A program made the position numbers and the translations under genes. The notes beneath the pieces were generated by a model. It was not told where the DNA came from. It ran no database searches and saw nothing but the letters and a program-made list of their open reading frames with translations. Positions 55,088 to 61,923 of a DNA stretch of 64,000 nt are shown in pieces. Positions within the stretch are counted from its first letter, which is position 1. The number at the start of each line of letters is the position of its first letter. The DNA comes from Prado023 sp964418695. Lineage in GTDB: Bacteria > Actinomycetota > Actinomycetes > S36-B12 > CAIYMF01. Location of the stretch: the NCBI GenBank assembly GCA_964418695.1, contig CAYQMN010000005.1:106863-170862 (forward strand). The letters run 5' to 3'.

Positions 55088-55543
55088 ATGACCGTCGAAG
55101 TCGGACAGCCTGCCCCTGAGTTCAGTCTGACCAACCAGCGCGGCGAGGAGGTCTCGCTCGCCGACTTCCGCGGGCGCAAGGTGGTCCTGGTCTTCTACCC
55201 GTTCGCCTTCTCGGGCATCTGCACCGGCGAGCTGTGCTCGCTGCGCGACCGGCGGGGCCAGTTCGACGACGACACGGTGCTGCTGGGCATCTCGGTGGAC
55301 ACCAAGCACGCCCTGCGGGTGTTCGCCGAGCAGGAGGGCCTCGGCTTCGACCTGCTCAGCGACTTCTGGCCGCACGGGGCCGTCGCGCAGGCGTACGGGG
55401 TGTTCCTGCCCGAGCGGGGGATGGCCACGCGCGCCACGTTCGTCCTGGACCGGGAGGGGAAGGTCGCGTGGAAGGTCGTCAACGGCCCGGGGGAGGCCCG
55501 CGACCCCGAGGACTACCGGGCGGCGCTCGCCGACGTGGCCTGA
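55088..55543 (+). CDS. ahpE: AhpE-like peroxiredoxin
   Basis: A 151-residue thioredoxin-fold peroxidase. The peroxidatic Cys is in the motif FYPFAFSGICTGELC, and ATFVLDREGKVAW completes the fold. In AhpE the enzyme is one-Cys and reduced by mycothiol/mycoredoxin; here a second Cys sits four residues after the first (CTGELC), which might form a local disulphide. A GGAG ribosome site precedes ATG 55088. The upstream region is the tandem repeat array, so its promoter must lie in or beyond the repeats. Confidence 0.9.
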   Translation: MTVEVGQPAPEFSLTNQRGEEVSLADFRGRKVVLVFYPFAFSGICTGELCSLRDRRGQFDDDTVLLGISVDTKHALRVFAEQEGLGFDLLSDFWPHGAVAQAYGVFLPERGMATRATFVLDREGKVAWKVVNGPGEARDPEDYRAALADVA

Positions 55544-55571
55544 GCGGCAAGAGACTCGATGCCCGCGCGCT

Positions 55572-55601
55572 TTGGCCAGCGCGGCGGCGGATGCGTACGC
55601 T
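55572..55601 (+). promoter_or_regulatory. Promoter of tRNA-Val
   Basis: TTGGCC (55572-55577), 18-nt spacer, TACGCT (55596-55601), ending 7 nt before the tRNA 5' end. Confidence 0.55.
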
Positions 55602-55608
55602 TGCCGGC

Positions 55609-55681
55609 GGGCCCGTGGCGCAGCTGGTAGCGCACCCCGCTTACACCGGGTAGGTCGTCGGTTCGAGCCCGGCCGGGCCCA
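55609..55681 (+). tRNA. tRNA-Val (TAC)
   Basis: Acceptor GGGCCCG pairs with CGGGCCC, D-arm GCGC-AGCTGGTA-GCGC, anticodon loop CTTACAC with anticodon TAC, T-arm GTCGG-TTCGAGC-CCGGC, discriminator A. The first anticodon-stem position (27-43) appears as C-T, an unpaired closing position. CCA is not fully encoded. Confidence 0.93.
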
Positions 55682-55781
55682 CCCAGAGCGTCATGTGGGA
55701 CACGCGACATGCGTAGGCGTGTCGTGTTCGGGTTCCGACTCCTTGCCGTCGTTGCTGCGTTCTCGTTGTCGGGGCGGCGGA

Positions 55782-55787
55782 TAGGCT
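55782..55787 (+). promoter_or_regulatory. Leaderless -10 (TAGGCT) for the nif3-like gene
   Basis: TAGGCT followed by 7 nt and ATG 55795. Confidence 0.55.
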
Positions 55788-55794
55788 CGCGCCC

Positions 55795-56946
55795 ATGCCG
55801 GCTGACCTCCCTACGCTCCGCGAGGTCGTCGGGCTGGTCCATCGCCGCTACGACCCCGCGCTGGCCGACGACTGGGACCGGGTGGGTCTGGTGGTCGGCG
55901 ATCCGGACGATCGTGTGGGCTCGGTGCTGCTGGCCGTGGACCCCGACGAGCAGGTGGTCCAGGAGGCGCTCGACCTGGGCGTCGGGCTGCTGCTGACCCA
56001 TCACCCGCTCCTGCTGCGCGGGGTCCACGGCGTGCCCACCACGACCGCCAAGGGCCGCCTCGTGCATCGCCTGATCCGCGGCGGCTGCGCACTGCTGACC
56101 GTGCACACCAACGCCGACAACGCCCGCCCCGGGGTGAGCGATGCGATCGCCGACGCGCTGGGCGTCCAGGAGACCCAGCCGCTGGAGCCGCTGCCCGGGC
56201 CCGCGATGGACAAGCACATCGTCTTCGTCCCGGAGCCGGAGACACAGGCGCTGATCGACGCGCTGGCCGCGGCCGGCGCCGGCCGCATCGGCGACTACGA
56301 CCGCGCGGCGTTCCACGCGCCGGGCACCGGGACATTCCGCCCGCTGGCCGGGGCGAACCCGCACATCGGGTCCGTCGGCCGCGTGGAGTCGGTGGCCGAG
56401 TCGATGGTGCAGATGATCGCCCCGCGCGAGCGCCGCGCCGCGGTCGTCTCCGCGCTGATCGCCGCCCACCCGTACGAGGAACCGGCGTACGACGTCATCG
56501 AGCTGGCCGCCCAGCCCTCGGGCCGGGGTGCGGGCCGCGTCGGGACCCTGGCCGCGCCGATCACCCTGGCCGAGTTCGCCCAGCGGGTCGGCCGGGCACT
56601 GCCCCCCAGTGCCCACGGGGTCCGGGTCGCGGGCGATCCCGAGCGGATCGTGCAGCGCGTCGCAATCTGCGGGGGCGCGGGCGACTCGCTGCTCGGGGCC
56701 GCGACCGCCAGCGGAGCCGACGTCTACGTCACCAGCGACCTGCGCCATCACCGGGCGGGCGAGCACCTGGCCGACGGCGGCCCCGCGCTGGTGGACATCG
56801 CGCATTGGGCGGCCGAGTCGCTGTGGCTGCCGCACGCCGCCGAGCTCCTGCGCCAGGACGCTGCTGCCGCCGGCCTGACGCTGGACCTGTCCGTCTCCAC
56901 GGTCTGCACCGACCCGTGGACGTTCCGAGTGGAGGAACCACGCTGA
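55795..56946 (+). CDS. Nif3-like dinuclear metal centre protein
   Basis: A 383-residue Nif3/YqfO-type protein with the metal ligands in LLLTHHPLLLRG and LLTVHTNADNA and the inserted PII-like domain (about 130-235) found in longer members. Often called GTP cyclohydrolase I type 2, though that activity is not generally accepted. It is first of a three-gene coupled set (next start overlaps by one base) conserved in mycobacteria. Confidence 0.92.
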   Translation: MPADLPTLREVVGLVHRRYDPALADDWDRVGLVVGDPDDRVGSVLLAVDPDEQVVQEALDLGVGLLLTHHPLLLRGVHGVPTTTAKGRLVHRLIRGGCALLTVHTNADNARPGVSDAIADALGVQETQPLEPLPGPAMDKHIVFVPEPETQALIDALAAAGAGRIGDYDRAAFHAPGTGTFRPLAGANPHIGSVGRVESVAESMVQMIAPRERRAAVVSALIAAHPYEEPAYDVIELAAQPSGRGAGRVGTLAAPITLAEFAQRVGRALPPSAHGVRVAGDPERIVQRVAICGGAGDSLLGAATASGADVYVTSDLRHHRAGEHLADGGPALVDIAHWAAESLWLPHAAELLRQDAAAAGLTLDLSVSTVCTDPWTFRVEEPR

Positions 56947-57689
56947 TGCTCGCCGACCCCGCTGCCCAGCTGCGGCTGCTGGACCTGCAGTCCCTGGACA
57001 CGAAGCTCGACCAGCTCGCGCACCGGCGCGCGGTCGTCCCGCAGATCGCGCAGGACGTCGAGCTCGCCCAACGGGCCGCGCTGCTGCGCGATCGTCTCGT
57101 GGCCGTGCAGACCACCATCTCCGACCTGAGTCGCGAGCAGGAGCGGGCCGAGGCGGACGTGGCGAAGGTCCGCGAGCGCATCGTGCGCGACCAGGCGCTG
57201 CTGGACGGCGGGGCGGTCGGCTCGGCCCGTCAGCTGCAGGACCTCCAGCACGAGGTCGCCAGCCTGGCCCAGCGCGTCTCGGCGCTGGAGGACGCCGAGC
57301 TCGAGGTGATGGAGCAGCTGGAGGAGGCCCAGTCCCGAGCCGACGAGGTCAGCGAGCAGGCCGCGACCCTGGCCGATCAGCGCGAGCGCGTGCAGCAGGA
57401 GCGCGACGCCGCGTTCGCCGACATCGACCGGGAGCGCGAGCGCGTCGAGCAGGAGCGCTCGCGCGTGGCGGGGGAGGTGCCCTCCGCGCTGACCACCCTG
57501 TACGAGCGGATCCGGGCCGACCAGGGCGGCATCGGTGCGGCGCCGCTGCACCGCGGACGCTGCCAGGGCTGCCAGCTCACGCTGACGCCGGCGGAGATCG
57601 GCCGCATCCGCGCTGAGCCGGCCGACGAGGTGCTGCGCTGTGAGGAGTGCCGGCGCATCCTGGTCCGCACTCCCGAATCGGGGATCTGA
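56946..57689 (+). CDS. Coiled-coil C4-type zinc ribbon protein
   Basis: A 247-residue protein. Residues about 5-175 are heptad-rich coiled coil (for example LRDRLVAVQTTISDLSREQE). The C-terminus has a zinc ribbon with CQGC and CEEC pairs. This family (CdsZ-like) always sits between nif3 and the RNase H gene in actinobacteria. ATG overlaps the nif3 stop. Confidence 0.9.
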   Translation: MLADPAAQLRLLDLQSLDTKLDQLAHRRAVVPQIAQDVELAQRAALLRDRLVAVQTTISDLSREQERAEADVAKVRERIVRDQALLDGGAVGSARQLQDLQHEVASLAQRVSALEDAELEVMEQLEEAQSRADEVSEQAATLADQRERVQQERDAAFADIDRERERVEQERSRVAGEVPSALTTLYERIRADQGGIGAAPLHRGRCQGCQLTLTPAEIGRIRAEPADEVLRCEECRRILVRTPESGI

Positions 57690-57690
57690 G

Positions 57691-58938
57691 GTGGGCCGCC
57701 GGCTCATCGTCGAGGCCGACGGCGGATCGCGCGGCAATCCCGGGCCGGCTGCCTACGGCGCGGTGCTGGTCGACGTGCAGACCGGGAAGGTGCTGGCCGA
57801 GCTGGCAGACTTCCTGGGGGTGCAGACCAACAACGTCGCCGAGTACGAGGGGCTGACCGCGGGGCTGCGGGCGGCTCGCCAGGTCGACCCCGACGCCCAG
57901 GTCGAGGCCCGGCTGGACTCCAAGCTCGTGGTCGAGCAGATGTCCGGGGGCTGGGCGATCCGCAACCCGACACTCAAGACCCTGGCCCGGGCCGCGCACG
58001 CGATCCTGCCGCCCGACCAGGTGACCTACCGCTGGGTGCCGCGCGCCCAGAACAAGCGGGCCGACGCCCTGGCCAATCGCTCGATGGACGCGCACGAGGC
58101 CCGCCGGCCGGCCCGGATCGAGAAGTGGGCGACGACCGAGAACTCCGAGAGGACCGAGCCCGCCGCCGACGACCCGGGCGCTGACGAGGTGCCGGGCCTC
58201 GACACCGGGGAGCCCGGCCCGGCCGGGGCGGACGACGTCCCACCGACCACCCCGCCGCCGGTCCGCATCGTGGGCTGGTCGCGCGCGGACCTCGGTGATC
58301 CCTCGACCCTGCTGCTCGTGCGCCATGGCGTGACTCAGCACAGCGTGGAGCATCGGTTCTCCGGGCGGGGCGGCGCCGACCCCGAGCTGCTCGACCTGGG
58401 CCTGCGGCAGGCGCAGGCCGTGGCCGAGGAGCTGCACCGGCGCGGTGGCGGGGACGTCATCGTCACCTCGCCGCTGCGGCGCGCCCGGCAGACCGCCGGG
58501 GTGATCGCCGAGCGGCTGGGGCTGTCCGAGCCCCTGGTCGTCGATGGGCTGGCCGAGGCGTCCTTCGGGGAGTGGGACGGGCTGACGCTCGGGCAGGTGC
58601 GGGAGGGCTGGCCCTACCAGATCGCCTCCTGGATGACCTCGCCGGACATCCCGGCCCCCGGTGGTGAGTCCTTCGCGCAGGTCCGCGACCGGGTCGATGC
58701 GGCCCGGCGCGAGATGCTCGCCCAGTTCTCGCAGCAGCGGGTGATCGCCGTCGCGCACGTGACCCCGATCAAGGTGCTCATCCAGTCGGTCCTCGAGGCG
58801 CCGGCTGCCAGCGCCTACCGGTTCGAGCTTGCGCCCTGCTCGCTGAGCACGCTGGCCTGGTGGGCCGACGGGGTCAGCACGGTGTTCGGGATGGGGGAGC
58901 GGGGGCATCTGCACGGAGTCCTGCACGACACCGCCTGA
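57691..58938 (+). CDS. Bifunctional RNase H / phosphoglycerate-mutase-type phosphatase
   Basis: A 415-residue fusion as in mycobacterial Rv2228c. Residues 1-135 form a type I RNase H with VEADGGSRGNPGP, NVAEYEGL, ARLDSKLVV and ADALAN carrying the acidic catalytic residues. An acidic Pro-rich linker follows (about 150-200). Residues about 205-415 form a histidine phosphatase with LLVRHGVT, SPLRRARQT and GESFAQVRDR. In mycobacteria the C-terminal part is linked to alpha-ribazole phosphatase activity. The GTG lies one base after the preceding stop. Confidence 0.92.
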   Translation: MGRRLIVEADGGSRGNPGPAAYGAVLVDVQTGKVLAELADFLGVQTNNVAEYEGLTAGLRAARQVDPDAQVEARLDSKLVVEQMSGGWAIRNPTLKTLARAAHAILPPDQVTYRWVPRAQNKRADALANRSMDAHEARRPARIEKWATTENSERTEPAADDPGADEVPGLDTGEPGPAGADDVPPTTPPPVRIVGWSRADLGDPSTLLLVRHGVTQHSVEHRFSGRGGADPELLDLGLRQAQAVAEELHRRGGGDVIVTSPLRRARQTAGVIAERLGLSEPLVVDGLAEASFGEWDGLTLGQVREGWPYQIASWMTSPDIPAPGGESFAQVRDRVDAARREMLAQFSQQRVIAVAHVTPIKVLIQSVLEAPAASAYRFELAPCSLSTLAWWADGVSTVFGMGERGHLHGVLHDTA

Positions 58939-59015
58939 GCCCGGTGGGCTCGGGCCCCGACGACACCGCCTGAGCCCGGTCGGCTCAGGCCCCCGACGAC
59001 ACCGCCTGAGCCGCT
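58926..59015 (+). repeat. 35-36 bp tandem repeat carrying stop codon and terminator hairpin
   Basis: CGACACCGCCTGAGCC recurs at 58926, 58961 and 58997. Each of the first two units includes a hairpin, GAGCCC-GGT-GGGCTC and TGAGCC-CGGTC-GGCTCA. The first copy contains the last codons and stop of the RNase H/phosphatase gene, so the gene end and its terminator have been duplicated downstream. Confidence 0.85.
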
Positions 59016-59075
59016 TGGGCGTGGCGGGTCGGCCTGAGGTCGTGGGGCCTGGCAGCATCGGTGCCCGGAACGTGT

Positions 59076-59112
59076 GTGGGGCTCCTCGATGGTTGAGATC
59101 GAGGAGCCCCAC
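59076..59112 (+). terminator. Perfect 15-bp terminator hairpin
   Basis: GTGGGGCTCCTCGAT pairs perfectly with ATCGAGGAGCCCCAC across a 7-nt loop, followed by TGTT. Confidence 0.85.
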
Positions 59113-59469
59113 TGTTCCGTTCGAGGCGTGAGGGTGTCTGCTCGTCACTGACGTGACGTCCGGCCCGTTCCCTGCTGCGATCGCTGCGCGTTGCGCGCTG
59201 GCCGGTGAAGCTGCCGCGGGGTCGGGTCAGATCTCGTTGCTGACTCTCGGTTCCCTGTGGTTCGGCTCCGACTGAGGATGTCGGTCTTCGGTGGTCATGC
59301 GATCTGGTCGGGGTCGGTGTTCCTTTCTCAGACGGTGTTGCGGTTGCCTCGTTCGGGACTTGACCACGGTAGGCCGGGTGGGGTCGGGATGGCAACGCCC
59401 GCAGCCGACTTTCTTCAGATCGCGCCCGTTCGGGTGATGAATGCCGGCGAGATACCGGATTTGGTCGGC
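59113..59469. other. Intergenic region without a supported gene
   Basis: About 360 bp of visibly lower GC than the rest, rich in TTC/TTG/GTT. Open frames exist on both strands but show no protein-like sequence. It may be the long upstream region of the SulP gene or hold a non-coding RNA; nothing specific is recognised. Confidence 0.5.
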
Positions 59470-59491
59470 GTTCACCTGCTGTTCACCTCGG
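59470..59491 (+). promoter_or_regulatory. PHO-box-like direct repeat upstream of sulP
   Basis: GTTCACCTGCT followed directly by GTTCACCTCGG: two 11-bp repeats with identical GTTCACC cores, matching the PhoP-binding PHO box described in Streptomyces. It lies 21 bp upstream of the -10 of the SulP gene. An inverted GGTGAAC follows at 59508-59514. Confidence 0.6.
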
Positions 59492-59511
59492 CTACCGCGC
59501 CGCCGGCGGTG

Positions 59512-59517
59512 AACAAT
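59512..59517 (+). promoter_or_regulatory. Leaderless -10 (AACAAT) for the SulP gene
   Basis: AACAAT followed by 6 nt and ATG 59524. Confidence 0.45.
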
Positions 59518-59523
59518 CCGAGC

Positions 59524-61278
59524 ATGAGCACAGGCGGGAGCGCTCAGCGCCGACCTCGCATCCTCGGGGAGGGCATGTTCCCGTATTCCCGCCGCTGGCT
59601 GTCCCCGGACCTGGTGGCCGGTGCGACGCTGGCCGCTGTCGCGATCCCGGAGGGCCTGGGCTACGCCAAGATCGCCGGGATGCCCCCGGAGACGGGCCTC
59701 TACACCTGCCTGATCCCGGTCGTGATCTTCGCCCTGTTCGCGTCCTCCCGCCGCCTGGTGATCGGCGCGGACTCCGCGACCGCGGCCATCAGCGCGAGCG
59801 CGGTCGGGCTGCTCGCCCTCGGCGACCCGAGCCGGTTCTTCGCGCTGGCGTGCGCGCTTGCGATCATGACCGGGGTCCTGCTGCTGGCCGCCGGCCGGCT
59901 GCGCCTGGGGTTTCTCTCCGACTTCATGTCGCGCTCGGTGCTCGCGGGCTTCCTGACCGGCGTCGGGATCCAGATCGCGGTCGGCCAGCTCGACGGGATG
60001 CTCGGGGTGCACGCCACCGGGGACAGCACCTGGCAGAAGTTCGTGAGCACCCTGGCGCACCTGCCCGAGGCCAACATCTGGGAGGCGCTGCTCTCACTCG
60101 GAGTGATCGTCACGATCCTGGGGCTGGCCCGGCTCGCGCCGCGCGTCCCCGGGCCCCTGGTCGCCGTCGTGGGCAGCATGATCCTGGCCGCGACCCTGGG
60201 CTGGGCCGACCGGCGCGACGTGGTCATGGTGGGCGCCCTGCCCGCTGGACTGCCGCAGATCGGGCTGCCCGCCGTGAGCCTGGCCGACGTCCTGGCCCTG
60301 GCCCCGACCGCCCTGGTCATCCTGCTGGTCTGCGTGGCCCAGAGCGTGTCGACCGCCACCGCGTTCGCGATCCAGCACGACGACCGGCACGACCCCAACC
60401 GGGACCTCTCCGCGCTGGGCCTGGCCAACCTGGCCAACGGCCTCGGGTCGTCATTCGTGGTCAACAGCTCGCCGACCAAGACGGCCATCTCCGACCGGTC
60501 GGGCACGCAGTCGCAGGCCTCGATGCTGGTCATGGCGGTGGCGACCGTGCCGATCCTGCTGGTCCTCACCGACATCTTCGCCAGCCTGCCCGAGGCCACC
60601 CTGGCGGCGGTCGTGTTCGTGATCGCCACCCACCTGATGAAGATCTCGACCCTGCGGATGCTGCGCCAGCTGCCCGAGCGCGGCGAGTTCTGGGTGGCGG
60701 TCTCCACCGCGGCGTTCGTGGCTCTGGTCGGGGTGGGCGGCGGCATCATCTGGGCGATCCTGGCCTCGATCGTGTTGCACCTGAAGCACACCTCGAAGCC
60801 GCAGAACGTGGTCCTGACGGTCGACGCCGCCGGCCAGGTGATCGAGAACCGGGTCGGCCCCGGCGTCCAGAGCACCGAGGGCCTGGTGGTCTACCGATTC
60901 GTGGCGAACATCTTCTACGCCAACTCGGCGTCGCTGGTCGAGGACGTGCGCGACCTGGTGCAGGGCTCGCCCGAGCCGCCGCGGCTGTTCGTGTTCGAGG
61001 CATCGGCGATCAACCAGGTGGACTGGACGTCGGCGGAGGCGATGCGCCGCGCCATCTCGCTGGTCCAGGACAGCGACGGGGTGTTCGTCTTCGCCCGCGC
61101 GTCCGAGGAGGCGCGTCGCTACCTGTCCTACTTCGGGATCGCCGAGCAGGTCGGCGGCGACTCGGGGTTCTACCCCACCACGCTGCTGGCGCTGACCGAC
61201 CGAGGCTTCGCCGACGTGGCCGAGCGGGTCTCGATCGCTCGCGAGCGGGACCTGAACGACCCGATGCGGGGTACGTGA
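59524..61278 (+). CDS. SulP-family anion transporter with STAS domain
   Basis: A 584-residue SLC26/SulP permease. The N-terminal core has about 12-14 membrane segments and the typical LSPDLVAGATLAAVAIPEGLGYAKIAG opening in part (AVAIPEGLGYAKIAGMPPE). A cytoplasmic STAS domain (about 440-560) contains LFVFEASAINQVDWTSAEAM in part. The substrate may be sulfate, bicarbonate, nitrate or another anion; not decidable. ATG 59524 is supported by a -10 hexamer; longer upstream frames are not transporter sequence. A PHO-box-like site upstream suggests phosphate-linked control. Confidence 0.9.
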   Translation: MSTGGSAQRRPRILGEGMFPYSRRWLSPDLVAGATLAAVAIPEGLGYAKIAGMPPETGLYTCLIPVVIFALFASSRRLVIGADSATAAISASAVGLLALGDPSRFFALACALAIMTGVLLLAAGRLRLGFLSDFMSRSVLAGFLTGVGIQIAVGQLDGMLGVHATGDSTWQKFVSTLAHLPEANIWEALLSLGVIVTILGLARLAPRVPGPLVAVVGSMILAATLGWADRRDVVMVGALPAGLPQIGLPAVSLADVLALAPTALVILLVCVAQSVSTATAFAIQHDDRHDPNRDLSALGLANLANGLGSSFVVNSSPTKTAISDRSGTQSQASMLVMAVATVPILLVLTDIFASLPEATLAAVVFVIATHLMKISTLRMLRQLPERGEFWVAVSTAAFVALVGVGGGIIWAILASIVLHLKHTSKPQNVVLTVDAAGQVIENRVGPGVQSTEGLVVYRFVANIFYANSASLVEDVRDLVQGSPEPPRLFVFEASAINQVDWTSAEAMRRAISLVQDSDGVFVFARASEEARRYLSYFGIAEQVGGDSGFYPTTLLALTDRGFADVAERVSIARERDLNDPMRGT

Positions 61279-61323
61279 CGGGGAGGTGACCGGGGCGCTC
61301 CGCCAACCGAACAGCCCGCGGAC

Positions 61324-61329
61324 TACGCT
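61324..61329 (+). promoter_or_regulatory. Leaderless -10 (TACGCT) for the acyltransferase gene
   Basis: TACGCT followed by 6 nt and ATG 61336. Confidence 0.55.
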
Positions 61330-61335
61330 CCCACG

Positions 61336-61923
61336 ATGGACAGCCGCTCCCTGGCCCGCCGCGCCCTCGCCTCGCGGGGGTGGACGCTGCTCGGCAACCC
61401 GCCCGAAGAGCCCGTCGTGGTGCTGGTCTGCGCGCCGCACACCTCGAACTGGGACTTCCCGCTCATGCTGCTCATCGCCGCGGCCGGCGGCGTCAAGCCG
61501 CGCTTCCTGATGAAGGCCGAGGCCTTCCGCGGACCGGCCCGGCCGATCCTGAAGCGCCTCGGCGGCATCCCGGTCGACCGGGAGAACCCCGCCGGTCTGG
61601 TCGCCGACCTCGTCGAGCACGCGCGTTCCTCCGAGCGCTTCGCCCTCACGATCGCACCCGAGGGCACGCGCAAGGCCGGCGGGCACTGGAAGTCGGGCTT
61701 CTACCGGGTCGCCCGGGACGCCGAGATCCCGATGGTCCTGTGCTACATCGACAAGCCGACGGCCACCATGGGATTCGGTCCGTCACTGACCGCCACCGGC
61801 GACGTGGCCGCCGACATGGACAAGGTCCGTGCCTTCTACGAGGACAAGCACGGCGTGGTCCCGGCGAACAAGTCCGAGCCCCGGCTGCGCGAGGAGGCGG
61901 CTGACCCGGCCGGAAGCTCCTAG
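61336..61923 (+). CDS. PlsC-like 1-acylglycerol-3-phosphate acyltransferase family protein
   Basis: A 195-residue acyltransferase. The catalytic block is PHTSNWDFPLM (an HxxxxD motif), and APEGTR supplies the second conserved block. No clear transmembrane helix is seen, so it is probably a peripheral or short form like the acyltransferases seen next to housekeeping genes in actinobacteria. The stop overlaps the convergent recQ stop by three bases. Confidence 0.86.
   Translation: MDSRSLARRALASRGWTLLGNPPEEPVVVLVCAPHTSNWDFPLMLLIAAAGGVKPRFLMKAEAFRGPARPILKRLGGIPVDRENPAGLVADLVEHARSSERFALTIAPEGTRKAGGHWKSGFYRVARDAEIPMVLCYIDKPTATMGFGPSLTATGDVAADMDKVRAFYEDKHGVVPANKSEPRLREEAADPAGSS

Noticed and set aside
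59257..59523. Longer N-terminus for the SulP transporter
   Set aside because: The extra codons cross the PHO-box-like site and the -10 hexamer and show no transporter sequence.
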